Origin: Myxococcales bacterium
GTDB taxonomy: Bacteria; Myxococcota_A; Polyangia; Polyangiales; Polyangiaceae
NCBI GenBank assembly: GCA_016191785.1
Contig: JACPVJ010000156.1
Location: 1 to 53,728 of the forward strand
Direction: 5' to 3'
Length of the DNA: 53,728 nt
Position numbers and translations under genes: made by a program. The notes under the pieces are model-generated. The model saw nothing but the letters and a program-made list of their open reading frames with translations. It was not told where the DNA came from and made no database searches. This document shows positions 1 to 8,691 of the stretch, one piece after another (positions within the stretch are counted from its first letter, which is position 1; each line of letters begins with the position of its first letter).

Positions 1-2
1 AA

Positions 3-588
3 GCGAAGCGCGAGGCGGAGGCGCGGCGCGGGGGGGAAGCGCGGCGCGAGGCGGAAGCGAAGCGTGGGGCGGAGGCGAAGCGCGAGGCGGAGGCGAAGCG
101 CGAGGCGGAAGCGCGGCGCGAGGCGGAAGCGCGGCGCGAGGCGGAAGCAGAGGCGAAGCGCGAGGCGGAAGCAGAGGCGAAGCGCGAGGCGGAAGCAGAG
201 GCGCAGCGCGAGGCGGAAGCAGAAGCGAAGCGCGAGGCGGAAGCAGAAGCGAAGCGCGAGGCGGAAGCAGAAGCGAAGCGCGAAGCGGAGGCGCAGCGCG
301 AAGCGGAGGCGCAGCGCGAGGCGGAGGCGCAGCGCGAGGCGGAAGCGAAGCGCGAGGCGGAAGTGGAAGCGCAGCGCGAGGCGGAAGCGGAAGCGAAGCC
401 CGAGGCGGAAGCGGAGGCGAAGCCCGAGGCGGAAGCAGAGGCGAAGCGTGAGGCGGAAGCGAAGCGTGAGGCGGAAGCGAAGCGTGAGGCGGAAGCGAAG
501 CGTGAGGCGGAAGCGAAGCGTGAGGCGGAAGCGAAGCGTGAGGCGGAAGCGAAGCGTGAGGCGGAAGCGAAGGCGAAGGCGAAGCGAC
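3..588 (+). repeat. In-frame 18/24-bp tandem repeat encoding a charged helix
   Basis: Units of 18 bp (gcgaagcgtgaggcggaa type, AKREAE) and 24 bp (with an extra GCAGAG or GCAGAA, AKREAEAE) follow head to tail without breaking frame. Units differ in Lys/Arg/Gln choice at one position and in GAG/GAA use. The last seven or so 18-bp units are nearly identical, pointing to recent slippage or unequal crossing-over. The array continues past the left edge. Confidence 0.9.
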
Positions 589-1505
589 TCGAGTCCTTGC
601 GCCCGCCTCCCCCGCCGAAGGGCTCAGGCACTGGCATCCGCGTGGCTGGACTGGTGGGCGTCATCGTTCTCGCGGCCATCGCGTACCAGCGGTTCGGTGC
701 CCGTCCCACCCCGCCGCCGGCCAGCGCCCCAACGGGTGGCCTGGTGACCGCCGCGACCTCGGTGGCACCGGCGGTGCCGCCTGTGTCGCCGGCAGCCTCG
801 AGCGTAGCTCCGGGCCCGACCGGTCGCCCCATCGAGCTCGAGCTCGAGGTTCGGGCCGATGGCGCGGCGCAGCGCCCGACGGTCTTCGTGGTCGCCAAGT
901 CACTGGGCATCGACGAGCGAGTCGCCGAGGTGCCGAGCCCGTTCGTGTGTCGGCTGGCGCCGACCGAGACCGGCGGCACCGTCACGTGCACGCCGGATGC
1001 TCGCAAGGTGGAGCTCACCCTCGTGAAGCAGGGGGGCGCGCTCGAGCTGTCGCGCGCCGGTCGAGCTCCGACGCGCGCGGCGATCCCGCCGGGCGTCGAC
1101 GTCACCATCAAGCGCACCGAGAAGAGCTCGCGCGACTTGCCCGGGGGCCAGTGCCCAGAGGGCGCGCCAGGTCGACGATTCGATCTGCAGTTTCTGAACC
1201 AGTACGACGCGGCGTCCGGCAGCAAGTTGAGCCTGTTGGTGCCCAGCGTCGACAAGACGCGTGTTCACCAGGTCCTGCTCTTCCGCAGCCAGAACCCGCC
1301 CCGCTGCCGTTCGGAAGGGACCGATCTCGCACGAAAGGTTCACTGCGAGGGCGTCGGCGTCGACTGCGACGTGCACGTCGAGGGTGCCAGCGTCGAGTTC
1401 GCGTGCACCGGCGCAATTGTCGCGTCTGGGCGCGTGCTCTTGCCCTGTGGCGCGGAAGGGCGACTGCCGACGAGTGGCCTGATCGTTCACGTGCCCTACG
1501 AGTGA
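3..1505 (+). CDS. C-terminal part of a repeat-rich single-pass membrane protein (5' end outside window)
   Basis: The frame is open from base 3 with no start that must be used, so the gene begins left of the window; about 500 codons are visible. The first ~195 residues are an uninterrupted Ala/Glu/Lys/Arg repeat (units AKREAE and AKREAEAE), expected to be a long charged single alpha-helix. A hydrophobic segment (GLVGVIVLAAIAY, near bases 649-687) follows, then a Pro/Ala-rich linker and a roughly 220-residue domain with several cysteines that would lie outside the membrane. The domain is not one I recognise. The plan of cytoplasmic helix, one membrane span and exported domain resembles tails of myxobacterial Ser/Thr kinases, but no kinase part is visible. 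A GTG at 363 exists but would cut through the repeat and is unlikely to be the start. Confidence 0.75.
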   Translation, partial: AKREAEARRGGEARREAEAKRGAEAKREAEAKREAEARREAEARREAEAEAKREAEAEAKREAEAEAQREAEAEAKREAEAEAKREAEAEAKREAEAQREAEAQREAEAQREAEAKREAEVEAQREAEAEAKPEAEAEAKPEAEAEAKREAEAKREAEAKREAEAKREAEAKREAEAKREAEAKREAEAKAKAKRLESLRPPPPPKGSGTGIRVAGLVGVIVLAAIAYQRFGARPTPPPASAPTGGLVTAATSVAPAVPPVSPAASSVAPGPTGRPIELELEVRADGAAQRPTVFVVAKSLGIDERVAEVPSPFVCRLAPTETGGTVTCTPDARKVELTLVKQGGALELSRAGRAPTRAAIPPGVDVTIKRTEKSSRDLPGGQCPEGAPGRRFDLQFLNQYDAASGSKLSLLVPSVDKTRVHQVLLFRSQNPPRCRSEGTDLARKVHCEGVGVDCDVHVEGASVEFACTGAIVASGRVLLPCGAEGRLPTSGLIVHVPYE

Positions 1506-1585
1506 TCGAGGCCGTGGCGCCGGGTCGCCCGGGTGCCCGCGCGCCCGTCCGTCACGCTTCGGCGTACACTCGGCGCGTCCGTCGA

Positions 1586-2656
1586 ATGAGGCTCCGCGTC
1601 TGCCTGTTCTTGTCCCTGCTATCGAGCTCCTGCCAGCGTTCCGATCGCGAGCGGGCGGTGCCAGGCCCGTCGGCGCCGACCGGCACCACGGCGTCCGCCC
1701 CGGAGCCCGCGCAGGCTTCGTCGTCGGCCCCGGCGCCGGCACCGGCACAGCCCGCGCCGTCCGCCCGCGCGCCCGAGAGGGGGCCACGCCTCGTGGAGCT
1801 GGGCGTGGTTCTGACCGAGACGCTCCAGATGCCCCGGCTCTCGTGGCGCCGCTGGCAAGAGCTGAGCTGGCAGGGGGTCGCCGACGGAATGAACGCGCTC
1901 TCCGAAGAGCCCCCGCTCGACCCGCGCGGCTGCCCCCTCGGGATGGTGCGCGTCACGGGCTCGTTCGTCGTCGACCAGAGCGGGCGCGACGACACCGAAG
2001 CCGTCACGAGCTACCAGAACCAGGCGTGCACCGTCTGGCGCACCGCGGACCACGGTGAGAACGGACTCTGCGACCGCTTCGACGCCGACCGCTGGCGCGC
2101 CCGGGTGGCGACGCTTCCGAAGAAACCCCTCGACTACTGCATCGACCGCTACGAGTACCCGAACACCTACGGCGAGCTCCCTCTGGTCGTGGTGACCTTC
2201 TCCGAGGCCGAGGCGTTCTGCGGGCGAGAACGGAAGCGCGTGTGCAGCGAGAACGAATGGACGTTTGCCTGCGAGGGTGAAGAGGCGCTGCCCTATCCGT
2301 ACGGCTTCGAGCGCGACGTCGAAAAGTGCAACATCGGCGTCCTCGGCCCTGGCCCCACCCGAGACATGTTCAGCCCGCGCACCACCCGCTACACCGCGAA
2401 GGGGATCGACCTGTCGTGGCGAGGCAAACGCTCGGGCGAGGTTCCGACCTGCAAGAGCCCCTTCGGGGTGATGGACCTCACCGGGAACGTGGACGAGTGG
2501 ACGGTGACCTCACGCAAGTACGGCCGAAAGATGATCATGAAGGGCGGCCACTGGGGCCCGGCTCGGCAGCGTTGCCGCCCCGCCACCCGCGGCCACGGGC
2601 CGTTCTACGTGCGCTACGATCAAGGCTTCCGCTGCTGCGTGAACGCGCCCGGCTGA
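1586..2656 (+). CDS. SUMF1/formylglycine-generating-enzyme-like lipoprotein
   Basis: 356 residues from the ATG at 1586; the frame is open further upstream, but this ATG gives a clean signal peptide ending LLSSSC, a plausible lipobox with Cys at residue 16. A Pro/Ala/Ser linker follows, then a SUMF1 (FGE-sulfatase) domain from about residue 110. Family hallmarks seen: YCIDRYEYPN, SEAEAFC, RVCSENEWTFACEG, GVMDLTGNVDEW, KGGHWGPARQRCRPATRG and a terminal GFRCC. Family members include true formylglycine enzymes and many non-catalytic binding or sensor domains; I cannot assign an activity. A TACACT hexamer lies 15 bases before the start and no Shine-Dalgarno is visible. It converges with the transpeptidase gene 18 bases away. 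Confidence 0.85.
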   Translation: MRLRVCLFLSLLSSSCQRSDRERAVPGPSAPTGTTASAPEPAQASSSAPAPAPAQPAPSARAPERGPRLVELGVVLTETLQMPRLSWRRWQELSWQGVADGMNALSEEPPLDPRGCPLGMVRVTGSFVVDQSGRDDTEAVTSYQNQACTVWRTADHGENGLCDRFDADRWRARVATLPKKPLDYCIDRYEYPNTYGELPLVVVTFSEAEAFCGRERKRVCSENEWTFACEGEEALPYPYGFERDVEKCNIGVLGPGPTRDMFSPRTTRYTAKGIDLSWRGKRSGEVPTCKSPFGVMDLTGNVDEWTVTSRKYGRKMIMKGGHWGPARQRCRPATRGHGPFYVRYDQGFRCCVNAPG

Positions 2657-2674
2657 TCTGCGGCGTTCGTCGCC

Positions 2675-3520
2675 TCAGCTCTCGATCAGGACGAACGTTC
2701 CCCCGCCCATCCCGTCGGCCTGAACGGTGTCCCAACCTGGCGGCAGCTCCGGCGCAGCCCAGTCGAAGACGCGCTTCGCATCGAGGGGCGAGAGGTTGAT
2801 GCAGCCGCCGCTCTTTCGCTGACCAAAGTCCTCGTGCCAGTAGCTCGTGTGAATGGCGAAGGGCCGCTCGAAGTAGATGGTCCAAGGCACGTCCGCGATC
2901 CAGAACGCGCCGCGGCCGCTCCCCATGCTCGAGTAGTGGTGCTTGCTCTCGATGAAGTAGCGCCCGTGCGGGGTGGGGTTGGTCTTGCCCGGTGACATCA
3001 GCATGGGGACCCCGACGCTGAGCGCATACTGGTACGGCATCGTGCCCGGCGCCGGCTCGGTCCAGCGCCCGGCGCTCATCCACGCCGACTGCATGTCGAG
3101 CGTCGCGCGGGGACCGGCGCAGACGAAGCCGCGCTCGACCTTCACGAAGCGTGGACACTTTCCGTTGCCGGGCACTGGCGTCGAGTCGACGAGCGGGATG
3201 CTTCCGCCGACTCGGATGCTGCCCAGGGGCAGCGAGCCCGAGCGCGGTGCCGGCTGTACCCAGGTGCCGTAGCCCAGCGAGCCGATGCCGGTGCCCGGCT
3301 CGCGGAGCGCGCTCGGTGGGTAGCCGTCGCCGAAGTACTGTGACAGGTCGAGTTCGCGGGACCGCTCCGATCGTGGCGCGGGAGCCGAAGCAGGCGTCGC
3401 GTCCGCGGTCGAAGCGCGCGTGGCGGGGGCGCGATCGGCCGCGGCCTTCGGACTACGCGGCTCGTGGGCCCCGGTGCAGGCGGCCGCCATCAGCACGGTC
3501 GAGAGCGCCCAACGCCGCAT
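2675..3520 (-). CDS. L,D-transpeptidase (YkuD)-like lipoprotein
   Basis: 281 residues. The N-terminus ends in LMAAAC, a lipobox, followed by a low-complexity linker, so a periplasmic lipoprotein is expected. The C-terminal ~110 residues match the YkuD catalytic fold: HGRYFIESKHHYSSMG, then FAIHTSYWHEDFG, then SGGCINLSPLDAKRVFDW. YkuD enzymes cross-link peptidoglycan stem peptides through a cysteine in a [S/T]HGC motif; here Cys is present but the preceding His is Gly (SGGC). The upstream His of IHTSYWH is retained. It may be active with altered chemistry or inactive. GACAAT lies 7 bases before ATG with no Shine-Dalgarno. Confidence 0.85.
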   Translation of the reverse strand: MRRWALSTVLMAAACTGAHEPRSPKAAADRAPATRASTADATPASAPAPRSERSRELDLSQYFGDGYPPSALREPGTGIGSLGYGTWVQPAPRSGSLPLGSIRVGGSIPLVDSTPVPGNGKCPRFVKVERGFVCAGPRATLDMQSAWMSAGRWTEPAPGTMPYQYALSVGVPMLMSPGKTNPTPHGRYFIESKHHYSSMGSGRGAFWIADVPWTIYFERPFAIHTSYWHEDFGQRKSGGCINLSPLDAKRVFDWAAPELPPGWDTVQADGMGGGTFVLIES

Positions 3521-3527
3521 GACCTGG

Positions 3528-3533
3528 ATTGTC
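3528..3533 (-). promoter_or_regulatory. Candidate -10 hexamer GACAAT of the transpeptidase gene
   Basis: GACAAT on the minus strand, 7 bases before ATG at 3520, with no Shine-Dalgarno between. The spacing fits a leaderless or nearly leaderless transcript. No -35 match was recognised. Confidence 0.3.
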
Positions 3534-3569
3534 TCACGGTGTGGGAAAGGGAGGCCAGCCGACGCGACC

Positions 3570-4475
3570 CTACCGCAAGAGCCACGCCCAGAGCGGTACG
3601 GTCACGAGGGACGCCGGCACCCCCAGCCCGACCATCGCTGAAGCGAGGCGTGGCGAGAGGTCGTGGTCCATCGCCAACAGGGCGCCGGTGATCATCGGCG
3701 CCATGGCCGCCTCGGCAACGACCACGTCGCCGCCCAGGTCCGTCGAGCCGAGCACGCGTTGCACCAGCAGATACACCACCAATGGCGCCACGGCGAGCCG
3801 GAGACTCAAGCCCACGAGCAGCGGGCGCGCGTGATCGGCGAGCCCTTTCGGATCGAAGCGCAGCTGCCAGCCGACGGCGAACAGCGCCAGTGGCACCACC
3901 AAGAGCGAGAGCTTCTCGAGCACCACGACCAGCGCCGCGGGCGGCGTCACGGGTCGGAGCAGCAGCGCCAGCACGAAGGCAACGAAGGGCGGGAACACCA
4001 GCAGGCGGCGCGCGAGCTCCTTCGCGCCGGGGCGCTGGTCGCCGCGGCCCGCGCTGGCAGTGATCACTCCGACGGTGCTCAGCACCAGGAACTGACCCTG
4101 GTCGACCCAGATGGCGCGGGCCAACCCCTCGCGGCCCCACAGCGCCTCGACCAGCGGAAAGCCGACGAACGAGGTGTTGGCGAGCCCGGCCGTCAAGAGC
4201 AGGCACGCGCGCACCTCCCGCGGGAAGTCCGCGAAAGCCAGAGCGAGCCAGGTCACCCCGAAGACGACCCAGGGCGTGCCGACCGCGACCGCCAGCTCGA
4301 GCCAGCGATCGGACCGCAGAGTGATCTGGTGCAGGGTGACCAGTGTGAGCGCGGGCAGCGCCAGATCGATCACGATACGCGTCGCGACCACGGGCGAGCG
4401 CTCGGGCAGCCGTCCGCTCTTTCGGGCCAGCACGCCGACGAGCAACCAGACCAGGACGAGCAGAGCGCCCGTCAC
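3570..4475 (-). CDS. AEC-family (auxin efflux carrier-like) permease
   Basis: 301 residues from the GTG at 4475, two bases after the stop of the upstream TPR gene; this start puts the first helix (ALLVLVWLLVGVLA) at the N-terminus and gives the family's usual length of about 300. About ten hydrophobic segments are evident, with Pro/Asn-containing motifs (PALTLV, LTAGLANTSFVGFP, LVVPLALFAVGWQL) typical of the AEC/membrane-transport family, whose members export small organic acids or other metabolites. The substrate cannot be inferred. The tight spacing implies translational coupling with the TPR gene and the kinase upstream of it. A longer frame (to 4568) exists but its extra N-terminus is Arg-rich and overlaps the upstream gene. 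Confidence 0.85.
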   Translation of the reverse strand: MTGALLVLVWLLVGVLARKSGRLPERSPVVATRIVIDLALPALTLVTLHQITLRSDRWLELAVAVGTPWVVFGVTWLALAFADFPREVRACLLLTAGLANTSFVGFPLVEALWGREGLARAIWVDQGQFLVLSTVGVITASAGRGDQRPGAKELARRLLVFPPFVAFVLALLLRPVTPPAALVVVLEKLSLLVVPLALFAVGWQLRFDPKGLADHARPLLVGLSLRLAVAPLVVYLLVQRVLGSTDLGGDVVVAEAAMAPMITGALLAMDHDLSPRLASAMVGLGVPASLVTVPLWAWLLR

Positions 4476-4477
4476 GG

Positions 4478-5233
4478 TTAGAAGCGCACCCGAACGGCTG
4501 CGGCCGACGAGCGCGGGCCAACCGTGGCGGTCGCGCTGACCCCGCGCTTCTGGTCGAGCACCAGCCACGCGCCCAGGCCCGTGACCACCGCGCCCGCAGC
4601 CAGACCGACGACGCCCAAGGTCTGCTCGCGCTTCGCGGCGTCCATCTCGCCCTGGGCTTCAGGGCTGTTCCAGTAGGTGCTCCCGGGCTCGAGCTCGTGC
4701 ACGTGATCGTTGCGCGACTTTGCCGACCAGAGGAAGTACCCGCCACCGATCATCAGCGCGCCGCCCACCGCGAGGGTGACCCACCCCAGCGTCGGGGAAG
4801 CCGCTGGCTCCGGCTTTGGCGGGGTGGGCGGGGGCTCGGGGTCGGGGTCGGGAGAAGGCTCGACCGGCTTCTTGGCGAGCTCTGCGCGCAGCTTCTGGAT
4901 GTGACGCGTGAGCTCGACGCGATCGGGCGCCGCGTCGCCGGCGAGCGCCAGGTAGCGCTCGTACGACTCGGCCGCGAGCCGCTTGTTGCCCAGGCGCTCG
5001 GCGATCAGTCCCACGCGCAGCGACACCGCGGGCTTGTCGGCGATGCGCTGGGCGCAGCTCAGGATCTCGAGGGCGCCTCGGGGGTCCGCCGGCTCTCGCC
5101 GCAGCGCCTCTTCGAACATCGCGCGCCCCTTGGCCTCCATCTCGCGTGGGTTGCCCGTGTCGACCGGACACGGCGTCGCTTCCGCTCGGGCGACGCCTGC
5201 GCTCAGAAGCAGCGCCGTCAGCGCTTGAGGCAC
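4478..5233 (-). CDS. Exported TPR-like protein with two membrane segments
   Basis: 251 residues. A short signal peptide (MPQALTALLLSAGVARA) is followed by a helical region with TPR-like spacing (about residues 30-115: AMFEEALRREPADP, AAESYERYLALAG). A Pro-rich stretch and two hydrophobic segments (WVTLAVGGALMIGGGYFLW and VGLAAGAVVTGLGAWLVL) precede a short tail ending VRVRF. Its start overlaps the kinase stop by 16 bases, so the two are probably co-translated. Similar small TPR-plus-membrane proteins often accompany myxobacterial Ser/Thr kinases, suggesting a partner or substrate role; this is inference from context only. Confidence 0.75.
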   Translation of the reverse strand: MPQALTALLLSAGVARAEATPCPVDTGNPREMEAKGRAMFEEALRREPADPRGALEILSCAQRIADKPAVSLRVGLIAERLGNKRLAAESYERYLALAGDAAPDRVELTRHIQKLRAELAKKPVEPSPDPDPEPPPTPPKPEPAASPTLGWVTLAVGGALMIGGGYFLWSAKSRNDHVHELEPGSTYWNSPEAQGEMDAAKREQTLGVVGLAAGAVVTGLGAWLVLDQKRGVSATATVGPRSSAAAVRVRF

Positions 5234-6798
5234 GCCGGGTAATCGAAGCTGTCGGGCGTACAGGGTCGGGTCCCTTTGCTCGGTCCCGCGACTTTAGCGG
5301 GGGTGCCCTTGATCTTGCCAGTCGGCGGCCGCTCTTTCTGCACTCTGGCCAGGCTCGGTGCCATCGGCGGGGGTGGGGCCGCCTCGACCGGCAGTGATTC
5401 GACCGGCGCAGGCAGTGGTTCGACCGTCCGGCCCTCGATTGTCGGCAGGGGCGGCAGCACTGCCGCCGGAGCGGGCTCGGGCGGCTTGCGCCCGGCGGCG
5501 AGCACCGAGATCACGACCAAGAGAAGCGCCGCGACGCTGCCCGCGATGACCCCGCCAAGCACCGCGGACGACTGCCGACTCTTGGTGATCGAGGGCGGCG
5601 GCGGGTGCGACGGGCGCCCGACCGGGTCGAGCGTACGCTCGGGTGGGGTCGCGGCTTGGGGCTCGCTCGGGGGCGGCGGGTAGCCCGACACCGCCACGCG
5701 TCGGGTTCTGGGGCGGTCGTCCTCGCGCGCCGGGCGTGGTGCGCGCTCACGGGCGGGCGGCTGTCGGAACAGGGTGAAGGTGCGGGTCTCGAAGCGCGGG
5801 CGCTCGGGCGAATCGCCCGGGCCCGAGAGCGTGCTCGGGTCCTCGTCGAGCATCTGCTCCAGCTTGTGGCGGGCGGTACCGGCGTGGCGACCCGCATATT
5901 CCCGGAGCTCGCCGATCAGGTCGTCGGCGGACCTGCCGCGGCCCGCGAGCCAGTCGTCCAGGGCCGCTGACAGATCGGATCCGCTGGCAAACCGGTCCGC
6001 CGGATCTTTCGAGAGCAGCCGGTCGACGATGCCCGCGTACTCGGCGTCCACCTCGGGCGCGACCGACCGCAGGCTCGGAGCGTTCGCATAGGCCACCAGC
6101 TTGAGCAGCTCGAGGTCGCCCTTCGCGGCAAAAGGAACACGACCTGCCGCGAGCTCGTACATGACGATGCCGAGGGAATACAGGTCCGCGCGTCCGTCCA
6201 CGGCCCGGCGAAGCGCGTACTCCGGGGACATGTACGCGATCTTGCCCTTGATGATCCCGGTGCGCGTCTGCGAGCTCTTGCCGGTGGCCTTGGCGATCCC
6301 GAAGTCCGTTAGCTTCACGCTGCCGTCGAAGCCGACCAAGATGTTGCTGGGGGTGACGTCTCGGTGAACGATGTCGAGGGCGCGGCCTGCGTCGTCGCGG
6401 AGCGAGTGCGCCGCGTGTAGTCCTTCGGCACAGCGTGCCGCGACGTACGCGGCGAGCTCGGCGGTGATGGGCTCGCCGGCACGACGACCCCCGCCGACGA
6501 TCCGAGCCAGGGCGACGCCCTCGATGTAGTCCATCACCAGGTAGGGACCGCCGTCGTCCTCGCCCCAGCCGACGAGCCCGACGACGTTGGGATGGCTCAG
6601 CGAGCCGGTGAGCCAGATCTCGTCCTTGAACATGCGGACGAACTCCGGGTCGCGGGAGTACTCCGGGTGCATGCGCTTGACGGCGACGAAGCGCTCGCCG
6701 TCGGGGTCGGTCAGGCGCGCCAGCTCGACCGCGCCCATGCCGCCGCTGGCGATCTCGCCGAGCACGGTGAGGTCCAGCGCGGGGCCGACCGAAGACAT
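5218..6798 (-). CDS. Ser/Thr protein kinase with one membrane span
   Basis: 526 residues from ATG at 6798. Hanks-type kinase domain at about residues 10-275: Gly-rich loop GEIASGGMGAVE, Lys41 in VAVKR, catalytic loop HRDVTPSN (145-152), DFGIAK, and SPE in YMSPEY. A Pro-rich linker leads to a hydrophobic segment (VIAGSVAALLLVVISVLA) near residue 410 and a short exported Pro-rich tail ending YPACLKR. A GTG at 6831 could extend it by 11 residues, but the ATG at 6798 lies 7 bases after a GATAAT hexamer and begins closer to the kinase fold. It is followed, with overlap, by the TPR membrane gene and then the AEC permease. Confidence 0.9.
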   Translation of the reverse strand: MSSVGPALDLTVLGEIASGGMGAVELARLTDPDGERFVAVKRMHPEYSRDPEFVRMFKDEIWLTGSLSHPNVVGLVGWGEDDGGPYLVMDYIEGVALARIVGGGRRAGEPITAELAAYVAARCAEGLHAAHSLRDDAGRALDIVHRDVTPSNILVGFDGSVKLTDFGIAKATGKSSQTRTGIIKGKIAYMSPEYALRRAVDGRADLYSLGIVMYELAAGRVPFAAKGDLELLKLVAYANAPSLRSVAPEVDAEYAGIVDRLLSKDPADRFASGSDLSAALDDWLAGRGRSADDLIGELREYAGRHAGTARHKLEQMLDEDPSTLSGPGDSPERPRFETRTFTLFRQPPARERAPRPAREDDRPRTRRVAVSGYPPPPSEPQAATPPERTLDPVGRPSHPPPPSITKSRQSSAVLGGVIAGSVAALLLVVISVLAAGRKPPEPAPAAVLPPLPTIEGRTVEPLPAPVESLPVEAAPPPPMAPSLARVQKERPPTGKIKGTPAKVAGPSKGTRPCTPDSFDYPACLKR

Positions 6799-6805
6799 GC
6801 CGGGG

Positions 6806-6824
6806 ATTATCCCAGATTTCTGGG
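6806..6824 (-). promoter_or_regulatory. GATAAT hexamer and CCCAGA/TCTGGG inverted repeat before a kinase gene
   Basis: On the minus strand GATAAT (6811-6806) ends 7 bases before the ATG at 6798. It abuts a perfect 6-bp inverted repeat, CCCAGA and TCTGGG (6811-6824, two-base centre). The repeat sits where a repressor or activator could control initiation. No -35 match was recognised. Confidence 0.4.
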
Positions 6825-6857
6825 CGACCACCGCCCGAGCGCCCGTTCAGCGCCGGT

Positions 6858-8198
<1,341 letters not shown>

Positions 8199-8208
8199 GA
8201 GCCGCGAT

Positions 8209-8691
8209 TTATCTCACAGGCGGCAAAGGCTGCCTAGCAGGCTGTTTTTCCTGATCCGGCAGCGCCGATTCTTGCCCGGCGTCCTGGACCGTCACGTCGC
8301 GGAGCGGCGCATCGCTAGCGGAGTCGACCTCGAAGACGCGCGCGCCCTTGCCCTGGCTCGGGAACATCGGGCGGTACGTCTTTCCGGCGGCGGCGACGAA
8401 GACCGCCCGCCCGAGCGGTCGCGCGGCATCGACCAGGTCGGCGATGGCCAACTGGTGGCGCCCCGGGAGCATCTCGACGTGCAAGCGTGCATCGTCGGCC
8501 ACGCGCGTTCGGATCGGCTCGCCGTCCAGGCTCACGAGCACGATGCCCGCGTCGCCGTTGACGCGGAGCACCGCGATGCTCTCGGGGGCGCGCACCGGGC
8601 CCGAGTACTGCTGCACGATGAAGGTGGGACCACCACAGGCCGACAGGGCCACGGCGAGGCTCGCGCCCACGAGTCGCTCAAAACGAGACAT
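8209..8691 (-). CDS. Small lipoprotein with PEGA-like segment
   Basis: 160 residues. Signal peptide MSRFERLVGASLAVALSAC with Cys19 as lipidation site. The middle part (IVLVSLDGEPIR ... EMLPGRHQLAIADL) has the pattern of PEGA-type surface beta domains; the tail is Pro/Gln-rich. It begins inside the last codons of the preceding kinase gene (14-base overlap), so the pair is likely co-translated and the lipoprotein may act with the kinase's exported domain. Function otherwise unknown. Confidence 0.7.
   Translation of the reverse strand: MSRFERLVGASLAVALSACGGPTFIVQQYSGPVRAPESIAVLRVNGDAGIVLVSLDGEPIRTRVADDARLHVEMLPGRHQLAIADLVDAARPLGRAVFVAAAGKTYRPMFPSQGKGARVFEVDSASDAPLRDVTVQDAGQESALPDQEKQPARQPLPPVR

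Noticed and set aside
64..747. Arg/Lys/Ser-rich frame over the left-end repeat
   Set aside because: It is the alternative frame of the AKREAE repeat; the downstream membrane span and Cys-containing domain belong to the other frame.
8208..8213. GATAAA as -10 of the FHA-sigma54 activator gene
   Set aside because: It overlaps the TAA stop of the neighbouring lipoprotein gene, so it was left out of the leaderless tally.
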